DNA from: Staphylococcus croceilyticus
GTDB taxonomy: Bacteria; Bacillota; Bacilli; Staphylococcales; Staphylococcaceae
DNA: 64,000 nucleotides
Direction of reading: 5' to 3'
NCBI RefSeq assembly: GCF_002902575.1
Contig: NZ_PPRD01000008.1
Span: 48,749 to 112,748, forward strand
Position numbers and translations under genes: made by a program. Under the pieces are notes generated by a model. That model worked only from the letters and a program-made list of their open reading frames with translations, had not been told where the DNA came from and did not search any database. Below, piece by piece: positions 53,299 to 62,586 of this stretch (positions are counted from its first letter, which is position 1; every line of letters begins with the position of its first letter).

Positions 53299-53625
53299 TT
53301 AAATTTTTCGTTGTTGTTTTAACTTTTTAACAATAATGTAAATACCGATAATTACTAAAGGAATTTGGAAGAAATTACCAATTAGCATTACAACAATATA
53401 GAAAGGGATAATAAATAATAATGAGCCTAAAAATATAGCTACAAATAAAATAAAAAATGACATACCTTCAGGGTCATCCTGTCGCAATCTATTACCTAAT
53501 AAACTCCTAATTAAATCATTTACGAAAAAGACGCACTTCCACATACAATACATAAAAACTGCCAATAAAAATATTGAATAAGATACGACTACTAACATTT
53601 GAAGAAACGCAATGATACCATCCAT
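53299..53625 (-). CDS. Small membrane protein upstream of the ABC exporter
   Basis: The 108-residue protein has three predicted helices (MLVVVSYSIFLLAVFMYCMW, FFILFVAIFLGSLLFIIPF, LVIIGIYIIVKK) and a basic C-terminus. I recognise no family. It ends 26 bases before the ATPase start and is probably the first gene of the exporter operon. Confidence 0.6.
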   Translation of the reverse strand: MDGIIAFLQMLVVVSYSIFLLAVFMYCMWKCVFFVNDLIRSLLGNRLRQDDPEGMSFFILFVAIFLGSLLFIIPFYIVVMLIGNFFQIPLVIIGIYIIVKKLKQQRKI

Positions 53626-53684
53626 GTATTAATCTCCATTTACACATAATATTTTTATTTTCGTTAATATAATTCATCAATTAT

Positions 53685-54143
53685 TTATTCGTGTTCCATC
53701 TCTTTAAAATAGTCACACTGCCACTGTTGTGTTTTAATAGCAGTTTTATTTAATTCAGTTTCCCACGGCGCATAAACTCTTAGGGCCATTTTCCCTTTAT
53801 AATTATCGCTTTTTAAAATGCCCTTATCTAATAAAACATCCTTAGGAAAAATAAACTGTCCTGATTTATGTGCATCAACGATATTCACTATCAATGCATC
53901 ATGTATATCTTTTACTTCGTATGGTTCATTTTTATTATTTTCATCTTTTTTCCAAATTGCAAAAAAGAAACCATTTTTATTAGGCGTCTTTTGGGCCAAC
54001 CTACTGATAAAAATTCCATTGCTAGTTTCAATTTCTATAGCTTCATATTGTTGATTCCATTGTTGTATCTCATAAGAAGCTTCAGAATTTGAGAATATTT
54101 GTTTCAATAATTTATATGATTGAAAACTTTCAATGCTTCCCAT
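53685..54143 (-). CDS. mepB: MepB-family protein
   Basis: The 152-residue protein matches MepB: YEAIEIETSNGIFISRLAQK, then KTPNKNGFFFAIWKKD, KSGQFIFPKDVLLDKGIL, and the C-terminal NKTAIKTQQWQCDYF. MepB is the third gene of the mepRAB multidrug locus of S. aureus and its function is unknown; related proteins look like nucleases or DNA-binding folds. Here no mepR or mepA is adjacent, so it is an orphan. Confidence 0.82.
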   Translation of the reverse strand: MGSIESFQSYKLLKQIFSNSEASYEIQQWNQQYEAIEIETSNGIFISRLAQKTPNKNGFFFAIWKKDENNKNEPYEVKDIHDALIVNIVDAHKSGQFIFPKDVLLDKGILKSDNYKGKMALRVYAPWETELNKTAIKTQQWQCDYFKEMEHE

Positions 54144-54165
54144 ACTAAACTCCTTGTTCTAATGT

Positions 54166-54252
54166 TTATAATCTTTTAATCGCTTTTTCTAAAATATTCT
54201 TATTTTCATTCACTATACCATTGATAGAAACAATTAGCTTAAGTAGCACCAA
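54166..54252 (-). CDS. Possible small leader peptide before mepB
   Basis: A 28-codon frame begins at TTG (or GTG three bases later) behind GAGAGG and encodes a short hydrophobic start followed by a basic amphipathic helix ending ILEKAIKRL. It stops 22 bases before the mepB start. The start spacing is poor. It may be a leader peptide or chance. The rest of the roughly 300-base gap up to 54442 holds only AT-rich promoter sequence. Confidence 0.2.
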   Translation of the reverse strand: MVLLKLIVSINGIVNENKNILEKAIKRL

Positions 54253-54442
54253 GCGCCTCTCACCCTTGCCATTATACTACTCGGCTCATCTTTACAGAAC
54301 TTTTGAAAATAAAAAACAATAGCTCTAAATAATTCGGTAAATATAGACAATATAATCGTTAACAAATTTAATACTTGCGATATATGTTACAATATTAAAA
54401 TGTTTTAAAATATACATTATATATATTAAGGAGTTATTTTAA

Positions 54443-55498
54443 ATGAATATCATATTAGGGGTCGGCACATTAGTGATTGTGCTTATTGTTATGACATTAT
54501 TCTTAAAATTTGCGCCATATGGCCAAGAAGGATTACAAGCGTTATCAGGGGCTGCTTGTGCGACCTTCTTACCACAAGCATTCTTAAGTTATGCTATTGG
54601 AGGCATTTTCCATATAAAATTCTTACAAGAAATTGGGGATTTAGCAGGAAGCTTAGGTGGTATTGCAGTCGGAATACTAGCGTGTCTTAACTTAAAAGTA
54701 TCACCTGTATTCGCTGTTATCGTAGGTCTGACGTTAAAAGATTTCAGTTTGTTACCTGCATTTATTGCTGCTTATTTAACAGCTTTCGTTATTAAGTTTC
54801 TTCAGAAAAAAGTACCAGACGGTTTAGATTTAATCGTGGTTATTCTTGTTGCGCCAGCTTTAGTATATGGCTTAGCAACATTAATTAATCCAGGCGTTAC
54901 GGCAGTCTTAAATTCTATCGCGAATGCCGTTAACTCTGTAGGAGATAGCAGTCCATACGCGTTAGCGATTATTTTAGGTTTAATCATTCCAGTAACAAGT
55001 ATGACACCATTAAGTTCAATGGTACTTGCAAGTATATTAGGCTTAACAGGGGTTCCAATGGCTATTGGTGCCATCACTTGTACAGGCGCATCATTTGCGA
55101 ACTTCACATTATTTAATTTACTTAAAATTGGTAATAAGTCTAACCGCTTCGCCGTATTTATCGAACCACTTACACAAATTGATCTTATCGTGAAATACGC
55201 ACCAGTCCTCTATGGGGCAAACGCATTAATCGGTATGGTTACCGCATGTATTATCAATTTCAGTGGCTTGAAAATTGGTGTAACTGGTATGGCGACACCA
55301 ATGGCTGGTGCGATTGTATTATTCGGTTTCAATAACCCTATCACTTCAATTATTACAATTGTGGCAGTCGCAATTACAGCTGTAATTTTAGCCTTAATTA
55401 TAGGTTTCATTATTAAAAAATTCGATTTACTACACTTACACATTCCAATGCCTTGGAATAAAAATAAAGATAAAAAAGAACAATATTCACAAGCATAA
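54443..55498 (+). CDS. PTS_EIIC_2-family membrane protein (EIIC-like transporter)
   Basis: The 351-residue polytopic protein has about nine to ten helices with Gly-rich segments (GLIIPVTSMTPLSSMVLASI, GVTGMATPMAGAIVLFGFNN). It belongs to the PTS EIIC type 2 membrane family found alone in Firmicutes. No EIIA or EIIB domain or gene is adjacent, so it may be a PTS subunit recruited in trans or a non-PTS transporter. AAGGAG lies before the ATG. It is homologous in family to the last gene in the window. Confidence 0.75.
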   Translation: MNIILGVGTLVIVLIVMTLFLKFAPYGQEGLQALSGAACATFLPQAFLSYAIGGIFHIKFLQEIGDLAGSLGGIAVGILACLNLKVSPVFAVIVGLTLKDFSLLPAFIAAYLTAFVIKFLQKKVPDGLDLIVVILVAPALVYGLATLINPGVTAVLNSIANAVNSVGDSSPYALAIILGLIIPVTSMTPLSSMVLASILGLTGVPMAIGAITCTGASFANFTLFNLLKIGNKSNRFAVFIEPLTQIDLIVKYAPVLYGANALIGMVTACIINFSGLKIGVTGMATPMAGAIVLFGFNNPITSIITIVAVAITAVILALIIGFIIKKFDLLHLHIPMPWNKNKDKKEQYSQA

Positions 55499-55517
55499 TT
55501 TAATATACAGGGAACTT

Positions 55518-55561
55518 AAAAGAACTTCTCGGGAATAGTTATTTTCTTGGAAGTTCTTTTT
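55518..55561 (+). terminator. Terminator of the EIIC-like gene
   Basis: The stem AAAGAACTTC/GAAGTTCTTT with an inner AAT/ATT helix is followed by TTTTTC. Confidence 0.8.
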
Positions 55562-55652
55562 CTTTATTGCTTAACTTACAGAGTTGTAATTTAAGGCTTT
55601 TATCCTTAAATTCAACCTTATTATGTGTTTATATAGAGTTGAGGTGAAAAGC

Positions 55653-55997
55653 ATGGCAAATTACGAAGATAGATATGACGAACGAAGTGGTAATATACTA
55701 GGCGCTCTAAGTTATCTAAGTGTATTCTTTGCGCCAGTCCTTTTTCCATTGATTGTATGGATTTTCGCATCTCCACCTGGATCAACACATTCTAGAAATG
55801 CTTTATTTAATCACATTTGGACTTGGGTACTTATTGCCATAAGTTTCGTAGCATTAATGATTGTCCCAGCAATGATTGGTTCACAACATGGCATGGGTTG
55901 GTTTATAGGCCTTGTACTTGCTGTCATTTTCTTTATTTGGGCAGGTATATTATTCTTATTAAATATCTTTAGAGGGATTAAATTACTTCTTGTATAA
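55653..55997 (+). CDS. DUF4870-family small membrane protein
   Basis: The 114-residue protein has NILGALSYLSVFFAPVLFPL, the DUF4870 N-terminal signature, and then RNALFNHIWTWVLIAIS and two further helices ending IFRGIKLLLV. ATG 55653 has GAGGTG six bases upstream. Function of the family is unknown. It is a single gene with a strong terminator. Confidence 0.8.
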   Translation: MANYEDRYDERSGNILGALSYLSVFFAPVLFPLIVWIFASPPGSTHSRNALFNHIWTWVLIAISFVALMIVPAMIGSQHGMGWFIGLVLAVIFFIWAGILFLLNIFRGIKLLLV

Positions 55998-56008
55998 CGA
56001 ACTAAAAA

Positions 56009-56036
56009 ACGAGCTAGACGACAATGTCTAGCTCGT
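56009..56036. terminator. Bidirectional terminator between DUF4870 and capsule operons
   Basis: The perfect stem ACGAGCTAGAC/GTCTAGCTCGT has T-runs on both strands. On the minus strand it ends the capsule operon. Confidence 0.9.
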
Positions 56037-56051
56037 TTTTAATATTTTAAT

Positions 56052-56777
56052 CTATTGAAAGTATTTGTAACTATTGATTCTTTGATTGTTCCAAATTGCT
56101 TCTGCATTGGTTTCTAAGAAATGTTTAAAGTCTTGGTCTTTAATCTTCTTAAACGCTTTTCCAGTAATGAATGGTCGGTTAGCATCATTATGTGCATCGC
56201 TACCAATGAGATGGAATAATCGATGTTTCACCATATATTTGGCAGCCTTTTTCGCACTTCTACCATGATTACCTAAAATCGAACCTCCATTTAATTGCAA
56301 GATACATCCTAAATCAACAAACTTTTCAAGCAAGCTAAAATCTGTCTGTACAGACTTATATCGTTCAGGATGTGCAATAATAGGAACATAACCCATGTCT
56401 ACTAGCTTAACAAGAAGTTCAAATATAAATAATGGAATATCGTTGAATGAAAATTCAACTAATATGTATGTTTGATCATCTAACGATAGCGCAGTTTTTG
56501 ATTCAATCTTTTCAAAAGAAGCGGGTTCTAAATAAATCTCTTCTCCTATCTTAATCGAAACAGGAAGATTTAGTCCTTCTAATCGCTGTTCTAGCAGTGC
56601 TTTCTTCTCATATAAATCATCTTTATTCGGCTCATAAGTATCAATATAGAAATGCGGCGTCGCTATAATTCTAGTAACACCTTGCGCATACGCTGTTTTA
56701 ATCATACTGATTGTTTCTTCTATATCCTTTGCGCCATCATCAACGCCCCAAATTAAATGATTATGAATGTCGATCAA
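56052..56777 (-). CDS. Capsule tyrosine-protein phosphatase (CapC/YwqE PHP family)
   Basis: The 242-residue PHP-domain phosphatase has the metal motif MIDIHNHLIWGVDDGAKD at the N-terminus, VTRIIATPHF, the HPERY motif (about residue 137) and GSDAHN (about residue 195). It dephosphorylates the tyrosine tail of the CapB-type kinase and so tunes polysaccharide length. Start is taken as TTG 56777 because homologs begin MIDIHNH. It is last in the operon and overlaps the flippase gene. Confidence 0.87.
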   Translation of the reverse strand: MIDIHNHLIWGVDDGAKDIEETISMIKTAYAQGVTRIIATPHFYIDTYEPNKDDLYEKKALLEQRLEGLNLPVSIKIGEEIYLEPASFEKIESKTALSLDDQTYILVEFSFNDIPLFIFELLVKLVDMGYVPIIAHPERYKSVQTDFSLLEKFVDLGCILQLNGGSILGNHGRSAKKAAKYMVKHRLFHLIGSDAHNDANRPFITGKAFKKIKDQDFKHFLETNAEAIWNNQRINSYKYFQ

Positions 56778-58209
56778 AATTATCACCACGCTTAATTAAA
56801 TTCTTTAAAATAAGTAAAATAAATTCATGCTTCAACACTAAATTAGTTATTAGATATACGGCTACTCCCGCTACTAATAAGAGAATAGTTGATTGGACTG
56901 TTGGAGTAAGGTAAGTGTTAAGAAACAGTAATACCATGATCATTACGAAAGAGGCAAATACGGTTTTACTAAGATTTTTAATATCTAATTTAATACCTGT
57001 GCCAGAAATATCAATCACTCTCCATAACAAAATGAGAAGTTCAGAAGTAATTCTAGCTATCCCAGCACCAAAAATCCCGAAAAATGGAATAAATATAATG
57101 CAACAAATGAAATTGACAAAAGCGCCTATAATCAACGACATATTGTACACTTTCATCTTATTTTGAATAATAAGATACTGTCTGCTTATCGTCATATTAA
57201 GTGGAATAATGAATAGTAATATTGCTAATACGTTCATCAGTGAGACAGTACTTTTAAATTGCTCACCAAAGAACCACACATAAAATGTTGGCATAATTGC
57301 GATAATACCCAATACCATCGGAACTGTTAAAATTGGCTGCATATTTATATTTAATTCCAGCATTTGTGTCAAAGCGTTATCTTGCTTACGTGCTAATTTA
57401 GTAATTCTCGGAATCATCACTAAATCTATTGTATTCACAAGTAAAATCGCTACCGATAAAATATTAAACGTGTTCGTAAAGATACCCACGTCACTATAAC
57501 TTCCAATTAATCCTAGAACTACACAGGCAATACTTGTAAAAAAGTTTAATTGGCCATTAGGTAATAAATAGACTAAAGACGAACGAAAAATATGCCATAC
57601 ATTCTGCCAATTCATCCGTTTTAAAGTAATGTATTTTTTCAAATAATAGTAAAGTGGCAATTGGTTAAGTACAGTCACGATAGATAATGTGAAAACATAT
57701 AATGGTAAGTCTGAAGTATCTCTAATAAAAAATACAACGATAACTAAAACGATTAACGAAGCTACGATATTACTTAAACTTGGAATTTTAAATTTCTCAA
57801 TTCCTGCATAAAACCATGAAATATCAGCTGCTGCGCCAATAATATATATCCCTTGAAGTAAAAATATTAAATAATATTCATGAATAAATACGCTAATCGT
57901 AATAACGTAAAGTAATAAAACTGTTAATGATAGAAGCAATTTACTCATAAAAATGTCGCTAAATTGTTTCGATAATTGCGTTTTTTTATGCGCGACTTCT
58001 GCAATCAAACGATTGAAGTATAATTGCACACCGACACTCGCAAACATTAAAAAATATTGAACCATACTAAAAGAAAACGAAACGACACCTACGCCAGAAG
58101 GTCCAAATGCTCGTGAGATAATTGGAATGGTGATAATAGGCGTAATAGTTCTGATGACCTGATATAAACTCTGATAAATAATGTTCGTTTTAAGTGAGTC
58201 ACTCTTCAT
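56761..58209 (-). CDS. Polysaccharide flippase (Wzx/MATE-like)
   Basis: The 482-residue protein has 12-14 predicted helices. It starts NIIYQSLYQVIRTITPIITI and contains RAFGPSGVGVVSFSFSMVQY, the family's N-terminal motif. It would flip lipid-linked repeat units across the membrane. It overlaps the polymerase gene by 11 bases and the phosphatase gene by 17. Confidence 0.87.
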   Translation of the reverse strand: MKSDSLKTNIIYQSLYQVIRTITPIITIPIISRAFGPSGVGVVSFSFSMVQYFLMFASVGVQLYFNRLIAEVAHKKTQLSKQFSDIFMSKLLLSLTVLLLYVITISVFIHEYYLIFLLQGIYIIGAAADISWFYAGIEKFKIPSLSNIVASLIVLVIVVFFIRDTSDLPLYVFTLSIVTVLNQLPLYYYLKKYITLKRMNWQNVWHIFRSSLVYLLPNGQLNFFTSIACVVLGLIGSYSDVGIFTNTFNILSVAILLVNTIDLVMIPRITKLARKQDNALTQMLELNINMQPILTVPMVLGIIAIMPTFYVWFFGEQFKSTVSLMNVLAILLFIIPLNMTISRQYLIIQNKMKVYNMSLIIGAFVNFICCIIFIPFFGIFGAGIARITSELLILLWRVIDISGTGIKLDIKNLSKTVFASFVMIMVLLFLNTYLTPTVQSTILLLVAGVAVYLITNLVLKHEFILLILKNLIKRGDNFDRHS

Positions 58210-59443
58210 GGGTATGTCTACCTTCTGTCTTATTTGTTTGAACTAAATAAATTAGTATACCTATCACAAAAGCCACGTATCTTGAGTTATTAAAAGATAC
58301 CGTCATAAAATAAACCATTAATATTAAAAGTACTGCAATCCATACAATGTTACGCCCATTTTCGTTAAATTTAATCAAATTAAACAGCAAGTAGATTAAG
58401 TAGAAAATAAACACGAGACCAAAGACTATGCCCCATTCTGCAAATATTTGTAAATATGTATTATGGGCAACCAGACTGACACCATTTAAATATGTACCAA
58501 CATGAACATAGTCGAATAAACCTAACCCAAATCCTAGCGTATATTTGATTAAATTAATGGCATTAAGCCACACTAGACTTCTATCTGACCCACTCTCATT
58601 GATAGAAGCAGTCCCTTCTTTAAAGATGGACGCCATTCTATTGAAAGAGCCCCCTAAATCCACATCATAAGCGTGCCAATCACCAAAATTAACCATATAA
58701 AATGCACCTAATAATAGAATAGAAAAGACGGATAGTACGCTAACAATACTGAGAATATTTCTGTTAAATAACTTAACGACACAATAACCAATGATTAATA
58801 ACAAAATGATGATTGAAGCGGTCTTTGAACCTGTCGTGAAAATAGATAATAAAATGATTAGTGACAGTACCAACTTATAAAAGAAATGATTCGTCAATTT
58901 AAATACTAAAATCAAACTGATAATTTGTGTCATCGCAAAGTAATTTGGATCGTTCATTAATCCTTTAGATCTCAACTCGTCAAAGAATAACAGACGCATC
59001 AATAATGGCGTTTTAAAAATGCTCGTAAACACGCATAACATCCCAATTATAGCGCTACTTATAACATAAGATTTTAAGAAAATAGTCTTACTATTACTTA
59101 ATTTTAAAATAATAGATCCAATTAAAAGATAAATCACCACAAACGCAAATTTAATTGAGGTCGCTAAGATTTCTTTTAAATTAATCATGAGAATATCATC
59201 GAAGACGCCTAGAATAACCGTCATTAAAATTCTATAAATATATAAAACAAGAACGAATATTAAGATAAAGTTAACTTCTATAATTTTGCTATGCTTGATT
59301 AAAATATAAGCGAATAAGATTAAAATAATAAAATCGGCAATTGAAATATTAATGCCACTAATAACGAAAGATTGTTGAATAAATATTGCTAAGCCTATTA
59401 ATAATATATTTAAAAATGTGCTATTTTCTTGAGTACGCATCAT
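58199..59443 (-). CDS. O-antigen/capsule polymerase (Wzy-like)
   Basis: The 414-residue protein has about 11 helices and a large extracellular loop (NINESGSDRSLVWLNAINLI, VAHNTYLQIFAEWG), the pattern of Wzy polymerases and WaaL-type ligases. VAHNTYL is a conserved Wzy_C-type motif. It links repeat units outside the membrane. It overlaps the glycosyltransferase gene by 23 bases. Confidence 0.82.
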   Translation of the reverse strand: MMRTQENSTFLNILLIGLAIFIQQSFVISGINISIADFIILILFAYILIKHSKIIEVNFILIFVLVLYIYRILMTVILGVFDDILMINLKEILATSIKFAFVVIYLLIGSIILKLSNSKTIFLKSYVISSAIIGMLCVFTSIFKTPLLMRLLFFDELRSKGLMNDPNYFAMTQIISLILVFKLTNHFFYKLVLSLIILLSIFTTGSKTASIIILLLIIGYCVVKLFNRNILSIVSVLSVFSILLLGAFYMVNFGDWHAYDVDLGGSFNRMASIFKEGTASINESGSDRSLVWLNAINLIKYTLGFGLGLFDYVHVGTYLNGVSLVAHNTYLQIFAEWGIVFGLVFIFYLIYLLFNLIKFNENGRNIVWIAVLLILMVYFMTVSFNNSRYVAFVIGILIYLVQTNKTEGRHTHEE

Positions 59444-60521
59444 AAACCATTTCCACTTCTTTTAACATTTTAGTTTCTGTAAAGTGCTCAAGATATTTCT
59501 CTCTAGAACGGTCACTTTGTTTAATATAATCTTTATTCTCTAACTGTTGTTGTAAGGCTGAAGCAATAGTAAGCGGTTCGTTATCTTTAAGAATAATTCC
59601 ATTATTATCCACCAATTCACTTATCCCGCCTACATCACTCGCTATCACCGGTAATCCATATGACATGGCTTCAATAATACTAATTGGTAAACCTTCATGT
59701 TTACTCACTAAAACAAATGTATCGTAACGTGGTAATTCTTTTTGTGCATTAATCACATTGCCTAAGAAACTCACTTCTTGCGTTACTTCTACAGATTGAG
59801 CCAACTGTTTACATTCATTTAAATTAATGCCATCTCCAATAAAGGTAAAATGGAATGGTTTTTCGGTCATCTTTTTCAATAAATTTAAAGCATTGATAAT
59901 ATTCATTTGTAATTTAGGATAGGCGAATCGAGCTATCATAACGAATTGATGAATATCGCCTGTCTCACGCGACAATGTCGTAAACTTGAATGGATCGGTA
60001 ATACCGTTATGAATGGTTATCAGCTTCTTGGGGTTAAAGTTATATTTTATAGCTAATTGCTTATCAAACTCCGATACACAAATCACTCGATCTGTTACTT
60101 TGAACATCATTTTCTCAATAAATAAATATAAATATTTCTTAAGTGGTGCAATACCATCTGTAAAGGACCAACTGTGCGCCGTAAAAACAACTAAAGCCTT
60201 CTTCATCTTAGATAGTTTATATGCCAGTCTTCCAATTGTGCCGGCTTTAGAAGAATGTAAATGAATCACGTCCGGACGAATCTTATTAATGAGTCGGGTG
60301 ATTTTTTTAGTTGCTAAAATGTCTTGCTTCACATTGATAGGTCCGATTAAATTCTCAACAATTGTTACTTTAATGCGAGCATCTAATTGTTCTAACATCG
60401 GCCCTTTACACCCTACTACTACGTAGACATCATTGTTTTGGCAAAAATTATTTGCGAGTTGAATTAAATGTGTTTGTGCGCCGCCATTATCAGCCTTCGT
60501 AATAAGATATAAAATCTTCAA
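59421..60521 (-). CDS. GT4-family glycosyltransferase
   Basis: The 366-residue GT-B enzyme has ADNGGAQTHLIQLANNF (acceptor loop), HLHSSKAGTIGRLAYKLS, HNGITDPF, and the donor motif EGLPISIIEAMSYGLPVIAS. It adds one sugar to the lipid-linked unit. It starts at TTG with AAAGGG 11 bases upstream. It is the only dedicated glycosyltransferase in the operon besides the initiating transferase, so the encoded repeat unit would be short unless enzymes elsewhere contribute. Confidence 0.88.
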   Translation of the reverse strand: MKILYLITKADNGGAQTHLIQLANNFCQNNDVYVVVGCKGPMLEQLDARIKVTIVENLIGPINVKQDILATKKITRLINKIRPDVIHLHSSKAGTIGRLAYKLSKMKKALVVFTAHSWSFTDGIAPLKKYLYLFIEKMMFKVTDRVICVSEFDKQLAIKYNFNPKKLITIHNGITDPFKFTTLSRETGDIHQFVMIARFAYPKLQMNIINALNLLKKMTEKPFHFTFIGDGINLNECKQLAQSVEVTQEVSFLGNVINAQKELPRYDTFVLVSKHEGLPISIIEAMSYGLPVIASDVGGISELVDNNGIILKDNEPLTIASALQQQLENKDYIKQSDRSREKYLEHFTETKMLKEVEMVYDAYSRK

Positions 60522-60538
60522 ATTGATACAAGCCCTTT

Positions 60539-61192
60539 CTAATAATAGCCTTTAGTATTAGTATGTTTTACTTGATTTAGCACCACGCCAAATACAGAAA
60601 TCTTTAAATTATCTAATCGTGTTTTAGCTTCTATAACTAATTCTCTCGGCGTTTTTTTACTGTTTGCAACTAGGATAGTTTGATCCACTAGTCTACCAAT
60701 GATTAATGCATCTGTAACAGGTAAAATTGGTGGCGTATCAATAATCACATAATCATATTCACCTTTAATATCTTCTATGAAATCTTTAAAATTAGGCGAA
60801 TCTAAAAGTTCTGAAGGGTTAGGTGGTTTGGTTCCAGCAGGTATAATATCGAGATTTGAATCTTCACTATAATAAATGCCTTGTTCATAAGGAATTTGAT
60901 GACTAATAATATTTGATAGACCATAATTATTAGGTACATTAAAGCGTTTATGTACTTGAGGTCTACGCATATCCGCATCAATTAGTAATACTTTATAGCG
61001 TGCGTTTGCTAGTGATTCAGAAAGCGATTTACTTACAAACGTTTTACCTTCTCCTTGTCTTGAAGAGGTAATCATATATACCGTGCTATTTTCTTCAGTA
61101 ACGTTGAAGGTTACATTAGTTCTAAGCGTTTTAATTTCCTCATTGATTAAATCTTGGGCTGTACTTATATATTTACTTGATTTATTACTCAT
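60539..61192 (-). CDS. capB: Capsule tyrosine kinase (CapB/CpsD, BY-kinase)
   Basis: The 217-residue ATPase-like kinase has Walker A TSSRQGEGKTFVSKSL (about residue 45), Walker A-prime VLLIDADMRRPQVHKRF and Walker B YDYVIIDTPPILPV. The C-terminus ends NTKGYY with only two tyrosines, while related proteins carry a longer tyrosine cluster. It needs the CapA activator and is reversed by the PHP phosphatase. It overlaps capA by four bases. Confidence 0.92.
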   Translation of the reverse strand: MSNKSSKYISTAQDLINEEIKTLRTNVTFNVTEENSTVYMITSSRQGEGKTFVSKSLSESLANARYKVLLIDADMRRPQVHKRFNVPNNYGLSNIISHQIPYEQGIYYSEDSNLDIIPAGTKPPNPSELLDSPNFKDFIEDIKGEYDYVIIDTPPILPVTDALIIGRLVDQTILVANSKKTPRELVIEAKTRLDNLKISVFGVVLNQVKHTNTKGYY

Positions 61193-61875
61193 TTTTTATC
61201 ACCTAAGTCACTAATCTTTCCAATCGTAGGAAGATGTAAATAATTTTCAACTTCTTTTTCAGATTTAATTTTGTTATTTAATAAATATTTAGTGAACATA
61301 ATTAAAAGCGCAATCACTAATCCGAAGACAACACCAAACACCACGTTAAGTAAGATATTTGGAGATTTTGGTGACTTAACTTGACTATTTGTCGCTTTTG
61401 ATAAAATTGATAAATTATCAACACCCATTACTCTTTCAATTTCTTCTTTAGACGCTTTAGCTACTTCATTCGCATAGGCTACTGCTTCTTTAGGATGTTC
61501 ACTTAATACATTAATCTTGATGATTTGTGAATTCTCTACAGAATCTACAGAGAGACCTTGATAAAGGCTATTTTTATTCTTCGTATCTATTTCATCTAAT
61601 GCTTTATTTTTAATTTCTTCAGAATTAATAATTTCTGAGTACGTTTTGATTAATTGAATATTTGTTTGAATTTCATTTGGGTTTTTATATAAGTTGTCAT
61701 CATTTGCGCGTTTTTGATTAATAATGACGTTCGAAGTTGCTTGATATTTCGGCGTAATAATAAATTGTGAAACTACAAAGCTAATAGCTCCAAAAATAAC
61801 AACGCACAAAATAATTAACACAATATTTTCTTTTAAAATTTTTCCAAATTCACTTAAATTAAGATTTTTTCGCAT
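61189..61875 (-). CDS. capA: Capsule chain-length determinant/kinase activator (Wzz domain)
   Basis: The 228-residue protein has two membrane helices (IVLIILCVVIFGAISFVVSQ near residue 25, and ILLNVVFGVVFGLVIALLI near 185). They flank an extracellular Wzz domain with TSNVIINQKRANDD and proline-rich SQVKSPKSPN just before the second helix. It sets chain length and activates CapB through its cytoplasmic tail. ATG 61875 follows AGGTGG; a GTG at 61884 lies inside that site. Confidence 0.9.
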   Translation of the reverse strand: MRKNLNLSEFGKILKENIVLIILCVVIFGAISFVVSQFIITPKYQATSNVIINQKRANDDNLYKNPNEIQTNIQLIKTYSEIINSEEIKNKALDEIDTKNKNSLYQGLSVDSVENSQIIKINVLSEHPKEAVAYANEVAKASKEEIERVMGVDNLSILSKATNSQVKSPKSPNILLNVVFGVVFGLVIALLIMFTKYLLNNKIKSEKEVENYLHLPTIGKISDLGDKK

Positions 61876-61884
61876 TTTATCCAC

Positions 61885-62577
61885 CTATCTTGATCCTGAT
61901 CCTGTGATGATAATGTTAATTGTTTTCAAACAGATATAAATCTCGGTAAAAATATTACCTTTGTAAATGTATTTCAAATCGTATTTCAATTTTTCTTTAG
62001 GAGATAAATCGTACCCTCCTTTAACTTGTGCAAGACCAGTTAAACCAGGTGTTACTAAGCATCGCTTTTCAAAACCTTGTATTTCCGAACTAAATAATTC
62101 AACAAATTCTGGTCGTTCAGGTCGCGGTCCTATAAAACTCATTTCTCCTTTTAAAACATTAAGCAGTTGTGGCAATTCATCTATTCTTGTTTTTCTAATG
62201 AACTTACCGACTTTCGTTATTCTAGGGTCATCTTTCTCTGCCCATTGCGCCCCATTACATTCTGCATTGAGCTTCATAGATCGCAATTTGTAAATTGTAA
62301 TTAACTTGCCATTTTTCCCGACTCTAATTTGCTTATAGATTGGGTTGCCAAATGAATCAATAACGATTAATACTGCGAATAAGACCATTATTGGAAAAGT
62401 AAAATATAATAAGATGATACTCATCAATACATCCAATAATCGCTTCAATGGGTAATACCATTTCTCCACTGCTTTATAAGTGTTTAATTTCTTTTGGTAA
62501 TCATATCTAACGACTCCAAATTCCGGCTTAATAACGCCGTCTTGTAATTTAAGATCTTCAGTCTTAAAATATTTCAC
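61885..62577 (-). CDS. Initiating sugar-1-phosphate transferase (WcaJ/CapM-type)
   Basis: The 230-residue polyprenol-phosphate sugar transferase has one membrane helix (LLDVLMSIILLYFTFPIMVL) and the catalytic region with KLRSMKLNAECNG, TRIDELPQLLNVLKGEMSFI, GPRPERPEF and TPGLTGLAQVKG. It starts the repeat unit on undecaprenyl phosphate. GTG 62577 is chosen for AGGTG six bases upstream. It is first in the operon, whereas in the S. aureus cap5/8 operon the equivalent is last. Confidence 0.9.
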   Translation of the reverse strand: MKYFKTEDLKLQDGVIKPEFGVVRYDYQKKLNTYKAVEKWYYPLKRLLDVLMSIILLYFTFPIMVLFAVLIVIDSFGNPIYKQIRVGKNGKLITIYKLRSMKLNAECNGAQWAEKDDPRITKVGKFIRKTRIDELPQLLNVLKGEMSFIGPRPERPEFVELFSSEIQGFEKRCLVTPGLTGLAQVKGGYDLSPKEKLKYDLKYIYKGNIFTEIYICLKTINIIITGSGSR

Positions 62578-62586
62578 GTTTATCAC

